Below, one piece after another: positions 24,154 through 32,004 of a stretch of 64,000 nucleotides of DNA. Every line of letters starts with the position of its first letter. Position 1 is the stretch's first letter. The translations under genes were made by a program, and so were the position numbers. A model generated the notes under the pieces. It did no database searches. It was not told the origin of the DNA and saw nothing but the letters and a program-made list of their open reading frames with translations. Source of the stretch: Aliishimia sp045106335 (GTDB lineage Bacteria > Pseudomonadota > Alphaproteobacteria > Rhodobacterales > Rhodobacteraceae); assembly GCA_045106335.1 (NCBI GenBank), contig JBGCEM010000100.1, positions 34,025 to 98,024 on the forward strand, written 5' to 3'.

Positions 24154-25464
24154 ATGTATAAAGTTGCCGTCATCGGGCTGGGGTATTTCAGTCAGTTTCA
24201 CCTTAAATCCTGGGGCACAATGCCCGGCGCGCACCTTGTGGCGGCCACAGATTTGGATCCTGCGCGCCGCGCGTGGGCGCAGGCCGAAATGAACGCCCCA
24301 ATTGTCGCAGATTTGCAAGAAGCGCTGGCACAAGATCCGGACATCGTCGACATTGTGGCCCCGCCAGTTGCTCATGCTGAGTTGGTGCAAGCCGCACTTG
24401 CCAAAGGACGCACGATCATCTGCCAAAAACCATTCTGCACCAGCTTGGATGAAGCGCGCGCGGTGACAGACACTGCGGAAAAAGCGGGTGCCCGGCTGTT
24501 GATCCATGAAAATTTCCGGTTTCAACCATGGTATCGCACCATGAAAAACGTGTTGGACAGCGGAACATTGGGCCAGGTGTTCAGCGCTCGTTTTGCACTG
24601 CGTCCTGGTGACGGTCGCGGGCCGGATGCCTACCTGTCCCGGCAACCCTCGTTTCAAACCATGAAGCGTTTGTTGATCCACGAAACCGGTGTGCACTTTA
24701 TCGACCTGTTCCGCTGGCTGCTGGGGGATGTGCGCGCGGTTTATGCCGATCTGCGACAACTCAATCCCGTTCTTCAGGGCGAAGATGCGGGGCTTATGAT
24801 TTTGCACCACGACAGTGGTGCCACCAGCACATTTGACGGCAATCGCTTGTCCGATCACCGCACAGACGCGCCGCGTCGCACGATGGGCGAAATGGAAATC
24901 GAAGGCGAGGGCGGCACCCTTTGCTTAGACGGTATGGGGCGCGTGACCCTGCGTGCTTTTGGGACCCAAAACGTGCAACATCTGGAACCGGCCTATCCCC
25001 CCGACGAAACTTTCGGGGGCGGATGCGTCAATGCGCTGAACATGCATGTGGTGGCCGCTTTGGATGGGCGCCAAGTTTTTGAGAATGAAGCAAAAGATTA
25101 TCTTCCAGTGATCGCTCTTAGTGAGCTTGCCTATACCTCGGATGCACGGGGTCAAAAAATGAAAGTTGAGAAAAATAAGATGTTTGCAGTCTGTGTTGAG
25201 CTTACGATCAGACCGGGTCAAATGGATAAGTTTTTGCCGTTGATGCGCGCCAATGCTTCGACCTCCTTGCGCGAAGAGCCCGATTGCCACCGATTTGATG
25301 TGGTTCAAGTTGATGACGCCCCAGACCTGATCACGCTGTACGAAGTCTATACCAATGCGGCTGCGTTCCAAACACATCTGGGCACGACGCATTTTCAGCA
25401 GTTTGATGCTGCTGTGACGGATTTAGTCGCACAAAAATCTGTGCGCACGGGAACAGTGCTGTAG
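24154..25464 (+). CDS. Gfo/Idh/MocA oxidoreductase fused to a C-terminal ABM domain
   Basis: 436 residues from the ATG at 24154, 9 nt after the kinase stop; no strong Shine-Dalgarno. Residues 1 to about 340 are a MocA-type NAD(P) oxidoreductase: Rossmann motif VIGLGYFSQFH, the QKPFCTS segment in place of the usual EKP, and HETGVHFIDLFRW. From about residue 345 the chain becomes an antibiotic-biosynthesis-monooxygenase fold of about 95 residues (MFAVCVELTIRPGQMDKFLP, LYEVYTN, HLGTTHFQQF). The junction KMKVEKNKMFAV contains an internal Met, which could mark a former gene start. I know no standard enzyme with this fusion. Confidence 0.82.
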   Translation: MYKVAVIGLGYFSQFHLKSWGTMPGAHLVAATDLDPARRAWAQAEMNAPIVADLQEALAQDPDIVDIVAPPVAHAELVQAALAKGRTIICQKPFCTSLDEARAVTDTAEKAGARLLIHENFRFQPWYRTMKNVLDSGTLGQVFSARFALRPGDGRGPDAYLSRQPSFQTMKRLLIHETGVHFIDLFRWLLGDVRAVYADLRQLNPVLQGEDAGLMILHHDSGATSTFDGNRLSDHRTDAPRRTMGEMEIEGEGGTLCLDGMGRVTLRAFGTQNVQHLEPAYPPDETFGGGCVNALNMHVVAALDGRQVFENEAKDYLPVIALSELAYTSDARGQKMKVEKNKMFAVCVELTIRPGQMDKFLPLMRANASTSLREEPDCHRFDVVQVDDAPDLITLYEVYTNAAAFQTHLGTTHFQQFDAAVTDLVAQKSVRTGTVL

Positions 25465-25891
25465 ACAAGACGTTTGCCATATGGGGCAGGAAGCGCAACA
25501 TCAGATCGGCGCGCAATCACGACCCAACACAAAGATCACTGTGCCTGTGGCGCCAAAATACAACTGGGTAAAGTCACGGTCGACAAACCAACCATGACGC
25601 TTCCGACGGCTGAAGCGATCGGCGTGAACTTTGTAATCATCTATAAAGCTCTTGCATGTATTGTCGGTTTGCACCAGCTGCTCGGCAACAAAAGCACCAA
25701 CAACAAATTGGACAAATGACCAGTTCATCCACAACTTATTGTGCTTATCCCCAAATAAAGGGTTGCCACAACAGCGCGGCGCAAGGCACCATGCGGTATT
25801 GGTTTTGGTCGCGTTCCAGGGCCAATTGAGCAGCCGAATTAACACAAAGGGGCCAAAGAGCTTCGTGTTTTGGCGAGTATGAGGTGGCATT
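25465..25891. other. Intergenic region with a possible gene remnant
   Basis: 427 bp between the MocA/ABM gene and ybjN. Base use differs from the neighbours (more A+T, many CAACA/ACAAA runs). The only suggestive reading is on the minus strand (see next entry). No transposon ends or RNA gene recognised. Confidence 0.5.
25501..25887 (-). CDS. Doubtful small ORF, possible degraded gene
   Basis: A minus-strand frame of about 128 residues (MPPHTRQNTK onward from 25887). Its last 70 residues are rich in aromatic and hydrophobic positions (WSFVQFVVGAFVAEQLV, GWFVDRDFTQLYFGATGTV) and look protein-like, while the first half looks random and cysteine/tryptophan-rich. No ribosome site or homologous family was recognised. 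It may be a remnant of a decayed gene or chance. Confidence 0.22.
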   Translation of the reverse strand, partial: PPHTRQNTKLFGPFVLIRLLNWPWNATKTNTAWCLAPRCCGNPLFGDKHNKLWMNWSFVQFVVGAFVAEQLVQTDNTCKSFIDDYKVHADRFSRRKRHGWFVDRDFTQLYFGATGTVIFVLGRDCAPI

Positions 25892-26392
25892 ATGGCCCTA
25901 AGCGAGCATTCTTTTGAAGACGACCTACATCCTATCGACATTGTTGAAAATCTAGCGACATATCACGACTGGGATTTCGACCGCATTGCAGATGATCAGA
26001 TTGCAATGGCTGTAGAAGGCCAATGGCGGACATACGCGATAACTTTGGCTTGGTCTGATTACGATGAAACCTTGCGCATGGTCTGTACGTTCGAAATGGA
26101 ACCCCCCGATGAAAAATTGCCGGGATTGTTTGCGCTGTTGAACTTAATCAATGACCAATGTTGGGCGGGGGCGTTCACGTATTGGGCCGAACAGAAACTG
26201 ATGGTCTATCGCTACGGCCTTGTTTTGGCCGGTGGTCAAGATGCTGGGCCTGAGCAAGTCGATACAATGATTGGAGCCGCCGTGATGAGTGCCGAGCGGT
26301 ACTATCCTGCCCTGCAATTGTTGGTTTGGGGCGATCAGACACCGGAACAAGCGATTGGTGTGGCCATTGCGGAAGCCTATGGGCGCGCTTGA
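25892..26392 (+). CDS. YbjN-domain protein
   Basis: 166 residues, acidic, with no signal peptide or membrane segment. The ATG follows GAGGTGG at good spacing. The pattern of a two-layer alpha/beta fold (DWDFDRIADDQIAMAVEGQW, LFALLNLINDQCWAGAFTYW) matches the YbjN family, related in fold to type III secretion chaperones. Molecular function is not settled. In Rhodobacterales this gene typically precedes proC, as it does here. Confidence 0.85.
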   Translation: MALSEHSFEDDLHPIDIVENLATYHDWDFDRIADDQIAMAVEGQWRTYAITLAWSDYDETLRMVCTFEMEPPDEKLPGLFALLNLINDQCWAGAFTYWAEQKLMVYRYGLVLAGGQDAGPEQVDTMIGAAVMSAERYYPALQLLVWGDQTPEQAIGVAIAEAYGRA

Positions 26393-26405
26393 GCTTTTTG
26401 CGGGG

Positions 26406-26420
26406 GCCGGAGCCTCCGGC
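26406..26420 (+). terminator. GC-rich hairpin after ybjN, terminator-like
   Basis: GCCGGAG-C-CTCCGGC, followed by GGGAGTTTATTTA, begins 14 nt after the ybjN stop. This hairpin plus GGGAGT-T-rich tail resembles a short element I recall as being frequent between genes in Rhodobacteraceae. Probably a terminator. Confidence 0.5.
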
Positions 26421-26465
26421 GGGAGTTTATTTAGCTAAGTGAAGCCGGCGATGAGTGCTGAAATG

Positions 26466-26494
26466 TTGACAGCTTTGCTGTTTACGTGTCGATA
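26466..26494 (+). promoter_or_regulatory. Candidate promoter of proC
   Basis: TTGACA (26466-26471), 17-bp spacer, TCGATA (26489-26494), about 30 bp before the proC ATG. Motif match only. Confidence 0.35.
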
Positions 26495-26524
26495 GACAAG
26501 ATTTTGCAGGGCTTAAGAGGGATC

Positions 26525-27340
26525 ATGGATTTTTCAAAGATTGAAGCGCGTGGTTTGGTATTGCTGGGCTGTGGGAAGATGGGGTCTGCTATGTTGGCGG
26601 GCTGGTTGCGGGATGGGTTGCGTGCGCAGTCTGTTTGGGTTCAGGATCCGGCGCCTTCTGAATGGGTACAGCAGTTAGGTGTTCGGGTGAATGATGTGCT
26701 TCCGCGCGCGCCTGCTGTGGTTTTGGTTGCTGTGAAACCTCAGATGATGGCGGATGCCTTGCCACAATTGGTTGCTATGGGCGGTGGGTCTACTTTGTTC
26801 TTATCTGTGGCGGCGGGGACATCGATGGCGACATATGAAGGGATTTTGGGGGTGGGGACTCCAATTGTGCGGGCGATGCCGAATACGCCGGCAGCGATTG
26901 GGCAAGGCATTACGGCGCTGATTGGGAATGGACAGGCCAGCGTACAGGATCTGGTTCTGGCAGAAGAGATGTTGCGCGCGATTGGACAAGTTGTAAGGCT
27001 GAGTTCAGAGGATCAGATGGATGCTGTGACGGGGCTTTCGGGATCTGGGCCGGCTTATTTGTTTTACATGATCGAGGCGATGGCGGCGGCTGGGCAGGCC
27101 CAGGGGTTGTCGGCCGAGTTAGCGATGGACTTGGCGCGCGCGACTGTGGCTGGGGCTGGCGCTTTGGCGCAGCGTTCGGAAGAAGGCCCCGACCAATTGC
27201 GGGTCAATGTGACATCGCCGAATGGGACGACTGCGGCGGGGCTTGAGATCTTGATGGATCCGGACACGGGGCTGTCGCCGTTAATTGGTGCGACGATTTC
27301 GGCGGCCACGGACCGATCTAAGGCGTTATCGCGTGGATAA
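26525..27340 (+). CDS. proC: Pyrroline-5-carboxylate reductase
   Basis: 271 residues from the ATG at 26525, which follows AGAGGG; an upstream GTG at 26486 would add residues unlike the family. It catalyses the last step of proline synthesis, reducing pyrroline-5-carboxylate with NAD(P)H. The dinucleotide-binding loop is LLGCGKMGSAML, and the C-terminal signature VTGLSGSGPAY and VTSPNGTTAAGLE are present. The next gene, csaA, starts inside its final codons (8-nt overlap). Confidence 0.95.
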   Translation: MDFSKIEARGLVLLGCGKMGSAMLAGWLRDGLRAQSVWVQDPAPSEWVQQLGVRVNDVLPRAPAVVLVAVKPQMMADALPQLVAMGGGSTLFLSVAAGTSMATYEGILGVGTPIVRAMPNTPAAIGQGITALIGNGQASVQDLVLAEEMLRAIGQVVRLSSEDQMDAVTGLSGSGPAYLFYMIEAMAAAGQAQGLSAELAMDLARATVAGAGALAQRSEEGPDQLRVNVTSPNGTTAAGLEILMDPDTGLSPLIGATISAATDRSKALSRG

Positions 27341-27671
27341 GATTGAGTTTGCGGATTTTTTGGCGGTCGATATTCGAGCCGGACGCGTGACGCGGGCCGA
27401 GCCGTTTCCCGAAGCGCGAAAACCGGCCATAAAGCTGTGGGTTGATTTCGGTGCAGATATTGGCGTTCGTAAATCGTCTGCGCAAATTACGGAACATTAT
27501 ACATGTGATGATTTGATTGGGCGGATGGTGATGGGGGTTGTGAACTTTCCCGCCCGCCAGATTGGGCCGTTTATGTCGGACGTATTAATTTTGGGCTTTG
27601 AAGACGCGGGTGGTGGTATTGTTTTGGTGCGCCCGGATCAGGAAGTTCCTTTAGGCGCAAGGATGTGTTGA
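27333..27671 (+). CDS. csaA: CsaA-like tRNA-binding domain protein
   Basis: 112 residues from a GTG at 27333 overlapping proC by 8 nt; this gives a length normal for CsaA (about 110). The OB-fold motifs FLAVDIRAGRV, KSSAQITEHY and VLVRPDQEVPLG are typical. CsaA is a small homodimeric protein with tRNA-binding and reported chaperone-like activity, acting in the cytoplasm. It sits between proC and a 2-hydroxyacid dehydrogenase in one apparent operon. Confidence 0.88.
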   Translation: MDKIEFADFLAVDIRAGRVTRAEPFPEARKPAIKLWVDFGADIGVRKSSAQITEHYTCDDLIGRMVMGVVNFPARQIGPFMSDVLILGFEDAGGGIVLVRPDQEVPLGARMC

Positions 27672-27672
27672 G

Positions 27673-28629
27673 ATGACGAAAATTTGGATCACCCGGCCGC
27701 TGCCGGATACTGTGATTGAGGCGGCACGTGGCAACTTCGATGATGTCGAGGTGCGCGCCGAAACTTTGCCTTTGGATGGGGAAGAATTGCGGCGGGCTTT
27801 GCGCGATTTTGATGCGGTTTTGCCGACTTTGGGGGACATGTTCAGCGCGACTGTGTTTCAAGACGTTGCTAATCCGCGTGCGAAGGTGTTGGCCAATTTC
27901 GGTGTAGGCTTTAACCACATCGATGTGGCGGCGGCCAAGACGGCGGGGATTGCCGTGACAAATACGCCGGGCGCCGTGACGGATGCGACCGCGGATGTTG
28001 CGATGACGTTGATGCTGATGAGTACGCGCCGTGCTGGTGAGGGCGAACGCCTGTTGCGCGCAGGGCAATGGCCCGGTTGGCATCCGACACAATTGCTGGG
28101 GCTGCATCTGAGTGGCAAGACCGTGGGCATTGTCGGCATGGGACGCATTGGTCAAGCGATTGCGCGGCGGTGTCATTTTGGCTTTGGGATGACGGTGCAG
28201 TATGTGAATCGCTCTGCCAAGGATTTGGATTTCCCAGCCACGCGCATGCCCAATTTGCCTGACTTGGCTAGGTCCGTGGATGTGCTGGTGGCGGCGGTTC
28301 CGGGCGGTGGTGAGACGCATCATTTGATTGGTGCGCAGACATTTGAGGCGATGCAGCCGCATGGGCATTTCATCAATATCTCACGTGGGGATGTGGTAGA
28401 TGAGGCGGCGTTGATTGCGGCTTTGCAGGCAGGTCAGATCGCAGGGGCAGGCTTGGATGTGTATGAATTTGAACCCAAAGTTCCCGACGCCTTGATAGCT
28501 ATGGAGCAAGTTACTTTGCTGCCCCATCTGGGCACTGCGGCGCTAGAAGTGCGCACTGATATGGGCCTTATGGCTGTGGATAATTTGCGCGCGTTTTTCG
28601 CAGGACAAGCGCTGCCGAACCCGGTCTAG
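27673..28629 (+). CDS. D-2-hydroxyacid dehydrogenase (glyoxylate reductase / D-glycerate dehydrogenase type)
   Basis: 318 residues. The NAD(P)-binding loop is VGIVGMGRIGQAIA, and the catalytic triad is visible as Arg in INISRGDVVDE, Glu in YEFEPKVP and His in LLPHLGTAA. The closest recognisable type is GyaR-like glyoxylate/hydroxypyruvate reductase, interconverting glyoxylate and glycolate or hydroxypyruvate and glycerate. Exact substrate and cofactor preference are not determinable. It starts 1 nt after the csaA stop and converges on tdk with a 4-nt overlap. Confidence 0.88.
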   Translation: MTKIWITRPLPDTVIEAARGNFDDVEVRAETLPLDGEELRRALRDFDAVLPTLGDMFSATVFQDVANPRAKVLANFGVGFNHIDVAAAKTAGIAVTNTPGAVTDATADVAMTLMLMSTRRAGEGERLLRAGQWPGWHPTQLLGLHLSGKTVGIVGMGRIGQAIARRCHFGFGMTVQYVNRSAKDLDFPATRMPNLPDLARSVDVLVAAVPGGGETHHLIGAQTFEAMQPHGHFINISRGDVVDEAALIAALQAGQIAGAGLDVYEFEPKVPDALIAMEQVTLLPHLGTAALEVRTDMGLMAVDNLRAFFAGQALPNPV

Positions 28630-29207
28630 ATATCGCCGACAGCACTGCGCCAATGGCGGCGACACAGGGACACATAGGTCTCATTTCCGCCGATCTGCAC
28701 TTGTGCACCGTCTTTCAGGGCGGTGCCATCGGCTCCCATGCGCACAACCATCGTCGCTTTTTTACCACAGTGGCAGATCGTGCGGACTTCGCGCATTTCG
28801 TCCGCCAATGCTAACAATGTGGCAGAGCCCGGAAACAATTGGCCGCGAAAATCGACGCGCAGTCCGTAACACATCACCGGAATTCCCAGATCATCCACCA
28901 CCCGGGCCAGTTGCCAAACCTGATCTTCGGAAAGAAACTGGGCCTCGTCGACAAAAACACAGGCCATCGGTGTCGTGCTGTGGCGTGTGCGAATAAGGGC
29001 CATCAGATCTGTGTCTGGCGTGAACGTATCTGCCGGGGCGTCGATCCCAATGCGCGACGCGATCATACCGGGACCTGCGCGATTATCGAAACTGGCCGTC
29101 AGCAAAAATGGCTCCATCCCGCGTTCGCGGTAATTATGCGCGGCCTGCAGCAAAACGGTCGATTTGCCTGCGTTCATGGTGGAGTAATGGAAATATAGCT
29201 TTGCCAT
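28626..29207 (-). CDS. tdk: Thymidine kinase
   Basis: 193 residues, the size of bacterial type II thymidine kinases. It phosphorylates thymidine with ATP. Walker A is STMNAGKST near the start, the Walker B/catalytic segment is VFVDEAQFL, the lasso region holds the zinc-binding cysteines (CHCGKKA and CRRHW), and YGLRVDFRG is the family signature. With cdd-deoA-deoB-upp at 47-51 kb, this window holds most of a pyrimidine salvage set. Confidence 0.95.
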   Translation of the reverse strand: MAKLYFHYSTMNAGKSTVLLQAAHNYRERGMEPFLLTASFDNRAGPGMIASRIGIDAPADTFTPDTDLMALIRTRHSTTPMACVFVDEAQFLSEDQVWQLARVVDDLGIPVMCYGLRVDFRGQLFPGSATLLALADEMREVRTICHCGKKATMVVRMGADGTALKDGAQVQIGGNETYVSLCRRHWRSAVGDI

Positions 29208-29606
29208 ACGTGCTGATTAGCGCAGTCGCGGTGTGATTTGAACCACTTGATCTGACTTTGGGTCTTGGCGCGCAGCTAATATTCAGGGTGGGACCGCCGA
29301 TCCGTGAGTGGATATCGCGCGCATCAAATCGATGCCGATCGCGTGTCACATATAAGCCATCCTCGCAGACTCATGACCCGCGATAGAGAGCTTGTGCGAA
29401 CATGACCCGCCACCCGACATGTCTGTGCGGCGTTTGGAGCATGTCCCACCCTGATACCAGTGCTTGGGAACTGGTTACGTTTACACATCCAAGATAACCT
29501 TAGGACAGCTTTGTGTATGACGTTTTCCTGCCTTCCCATTAATGGGAAAACATGGCAAGTGTTCCCCGCGGTAGACTTAGGCGTCGCACATGAAGGTGCA
29601 TCAAGA
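29208..29606. other. Intergenic region upstream of the putative regulator
   Basis: 399 bp. It contains a perfect palindrome at 29533-29548 and otherwise nothing coding: frames through it are short and lack ribosome sites. I looked for tRNA-like folds and found none. The promoters of tdk (leftward) and of the downstream gene must lie here. Confidence 0.5.
29533..29548. promoter_or_regulatory. Perfect 16-bp palindrome, candidate operator
   Basis: TTCCCATTAATGGGAA, centred about 66 bp upstream of the ATG of the putative DNA-binding protein. The position suits autoregulation. The binding protein is unknown. Confidence 0.45.
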
Positions 29607-30074
29607 ATGACAATATCGGCGATTGGCAGCTATCTCAAAAAGCACACTGAGGCATTGGTGAAAGACGTCGGTGTCGAACCTGCGTGCGAACTGACTGGTA
29701 AATCCAAGGCGACCTTGGGTCGATATTACTCGGACAACCCCGAACATGCGGATCGATTTATGCCGGTGGATTCGGTGGCGCGTTTGGAAGAAGCCTCAAG
29801 CTATCCTCATGTCACGGCGGCATTGGCGGAATTAAAGGGCATTTCGCTATCTTATGATGATCGACGTCCCAATGACGCCAAAGGGTCGGGCGGGGTGAAT
29901 GCGGATGTGATTGCTTTGGCGCAGCGCTTTGCGATGTTGATGAGCGAATATCAGCTGTCCATCGAGGACGGCGTGATTTCGGTGAATGAGGCTAAGCGTC
30001 TGCTGCGTGAAACCGTGATGTTGCAACAGGTTTTGATCGATATGAAGCTGCATTTGGAAGAAGAAAGTGGCTGA
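29607..30074 (+). CDS. Putative small regulator, CII-like helix-turn-helix (conserved hypothetical)
   Basis: 155 residues from the ATG at 29607, which has AAGGTG 8 nt upstream; a longer reading begins in non-coding DNA. Residues around 25-60 (ACELTGKSKATLGRYYSD, FMPVDSVARLEEA) look like a helix-turn-helix reminiscent of phage CII-type regulators, and the C-terminal half is helical (NEAKRLLRETVMLQQVL). No phage genes surround it. The arsH start lies inside its last codons (8-nt overlap), so the two are co-expressed. A DNA-binding role is inferred. Confidence 0.55.
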   Translation: MTISAIGSYLKKHTEALVKDVGVEPACELTGKSKATLGRYYSDNPEHADRFMPVDSVARLEEASSYPHVTAALAELKGISLSYDDRRPNDAKGSGGVNADVIALAQRFAMLMSEYQLSIEDGVISVNEAKRLLRETVMLQQVLIDMKLHLEEESG

Positions 30075-30789
30075 GGACGCGCTGTCCGCTCTTGTTCTAG
30101 AGACCTTACCAGCAATAGATGTTGAGCTGCTGAAAGCGCCTGGTGATCCGGGGCATCCCCCCCGGATTTTGTTATTGTACGGCTCTTTGCGCAAAGACAG
30201 TTATTCCCGCGCTGCGGCCGAAGAAGCCGCGCGGATCCTGGCCCATTTGGGCTGCGAGACCCGGATGTTCGATCCAAAAGGCTTGCCGCAAGTCGATGAT
30301 CCAGATGTGAATGACACCCATCCCAAAGTTGTGGAATTGCGCGATTTGGCGGTTTGGAGCGAAGGCATGGTGTGGTCCAGTCCAGAACGGCACGGGGCGA
30401 TGACGGGGATTATTAAGTCGCAGATTGACTGGCTGCCGCTGTCGCTGAAGGGCGGAATTCGCCCGACCCAAGGTAAAACGCTGGCTATCATGCAGGTCAG
30501 CGGCGGTTCACAAAGCTTTAACGCGGTAAACCAAATGCGGATTCTGGGGCGCTGGATGCGGATGGTCACGATCCCGAACCAATCGAGCATCCCCAAAGCC
30601 TGGTTGGAATTTAAACGCGGGCGTCTGCCAGAAGGCCCGTTCTATGCGCGCATTGTCGATGTGATGGAAGAACTGGTCAAATTCACCTGGATGGTGCGCG
30701 GTCGGGCCGACTATTTGGTCGATCGCTATTCCGAACGGGTCGAGGATGCCGAGGCAGTTCATAAACGGGTCTCGATGAAGGACATCTGA
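30067..30789 (+). CDS. arsH: ArsH-type NADPH-dependent FMN reductase
   Basis: 240 residues from a GTG overlapping the upstream gene. The flavodoxin-like core has the FMN phosphate loop ILLLYGSLRKDSYSR, the second binding loop WSSPERHGAMTG and the motif QVSGGSQSFNAVNQMR typical of ArsH. Family members reduce quinones, metals or oxygen and some oxidise trivalent organoarsenicals. It is not next to arsR, arsC or arsB, so a role in arsenic resistance is not supported by context; a general flavin reductase role is as likely. Confidence 0.85.
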   Translation: MAEDALSALVLETLPAIDVELLKAPGDPGHPPRILLLYGSLRKDSYSRAAAEEAARILAHLGCETRMFDPKGLPQVDDPDVNDTHPKVVELRDLAVWSEGMVWSSPERHGAMTGIIKSQIDWLPLSLKGGIRPTQGKTLAIMQVSGGSQSFNAVNQMRILGRWMRMVTIPNQSSIPKAWLEFKRGRLPEGPFYARIVDVMEELVKFTWMVRGRADYLVDRYSERVEDAEAVHKRVSMKDI

Positions 30790-30866
30790 GGGCACCGTGA
30801 TTGGGGCGGGCCTTGACCTTTGCCGGCGTTTGCGGCCAGATCAGACCATGCGCAGAAAGGGTTCCC

Positions 30867-31991
30867 ATGTACACAGCCGCCATCTCTGGATCCGGGGTTT
30901 TCACCCCGTCCCTTAGCATCACAAATGCCGAATTGGTCGAAGCCTTCAACGCATATGCGGACAAATGGAACGCCAAACATGCAACGGCGATTGCCGCGGG
31001 CGAGGCCACGGCCAAAGAGCATTCTTCGGTCGAATTCATTCACAAAGCCAGTGGCATCGAGCAGCGCTATGTGTTGGACAAAGCTGGTATTTTGAACCCA
31101 GATATCATGCACCCGACACTGCCCCAACGCAGCGATGACCAGCCTGGCGTGATGGCGGAAATGGGCGTGGATGCCTGCACCAAAGCATTGGCTCAGGCGG
31201 GGCGCGTGGCCTCGGATGTGGATGCCGTGATTTGTGCAGCGTCTAACCACGAACGTGCCTACCCCGCGATTGCGATTGAAATTCAACAGCTTATGGGTAT
31301 TGGTGGGTTTGCGTTTGACATGAATGTCGCCTGTTCTTCCGCGACTTTCGGGATGCAAGCGGCGGTGGATATGATCAAGGCGGGCTCGATCCGCTCGGCC
31401 CTGGTGGTCAATCCCGAAATCTGCTCTGGCCATCTGGAATGGCGCGACCGTGACTGCCACTTTATTTTCGGCGATGTGGCGACAGCCGTGTTGATTGAGC
31501 GCGCCGAAGACGCCGGGCCCGGTCATTTCGCGATCAAATCCACCCGCTGTGCGACGCAATTTTCCAATAATATCCGCAACAATAACGGCTTTCTGCGCCG
31601 CGCGCGCCCCGATGGTGTGTCGGATCGGCGCGATATGCAATTTATGCAAGAGGGCCGCAAAGTTTTCAAAGAAGTCTTGCCTTTGGTCGCCAAACATATC
31701 GCCGATCACATGGCCGATGATGGCGTCAGCGCAGGCGATCTGAAACGGCTTTGGCTGCATCAGGCGAACAAATCCATGAACGACTTTATCGGCAAGAAAG
31801 TTCTGGGCCGCACGCCAAATCCAGATGAACAACCAAACATTCTGCAAGACTATGCCAACACATCGTCCGCCGGATCAATCATCGCGTTTTCAAAATACTC
31901 GCAGGACTTTCAGCCCGATGATCTTGGGCTGATTTGTTCCTTTGGGGCAGGCTATTCCGTGGGATCTGTTCTGGTGCAACGCCAGGCCTAA
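30867..31991 (+). CDS. Beta-ketoacyl-ACP synthase III-like (FabH family)
   Basis: 374 residues from the ATG at 30867, with AAAGGG upstream; a frame starting at 30801 has no ribosome site. Catalytic Cys156 is in DMNVACSSATFG, with His in LWLHQANKSMND and Asn in YANTSSAGSI, so the Cys-His-Asn triad is complete. It is about 50 residues longer than housekeeping FabH, with an insertion before residue 80. It condenses an acyl-CoA with malonyl-ACP, or a related reaction; a secondary KASIII rather than the main fabH is likely because no plsX or fab genes are adjacent. Confidence 0.85.
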   Translation: MYTAAISGSGVFTPSLSITNAELVEAFNAYADKWNAKHATAIAAGEATAKEHSSVEFIHKASGIEQRYVLDKAGILNPDIMHPTLPQRSDDQPGVMAEMGVDACTKALAQAGRVASDVDAVICAASNHERAYPAIAIEIQQLMGIGGFAFDMNVACSSATFGMQAAVDMIKAGSIRSALVVNPEICSGHLEWRDRDCHFIFGDVATAVLIERAEDAGPGHFAIKSTRCATQFSNNIRNNNGFLRRARPDGVSDRRDMQFMQEGRKVFKEVLPLVAKHIADHMADDGVSAGDLKRLWLHQANKSMNDFIGKKVLGRTPNPDEQPNILQDYANTSSAGSIIAFSKYSQDFQPDDLGLICSFGAGYSVGSVLVQRQA

Positions 31992-32004
31992 GCGACGCTG
32001 TTGG

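Noticed and set aside
29208..29300. Possible tRNA-like sequence beside tdk
   Set aside because: No acceptor, D-arm or T-arm pairing could be built.
30067..30789. Assignment of an arsenic-resistance operon around arsH
   Set aside because: No arsR, arsB/acr3 or arsC is adjacent; only the single arsH family member is present.
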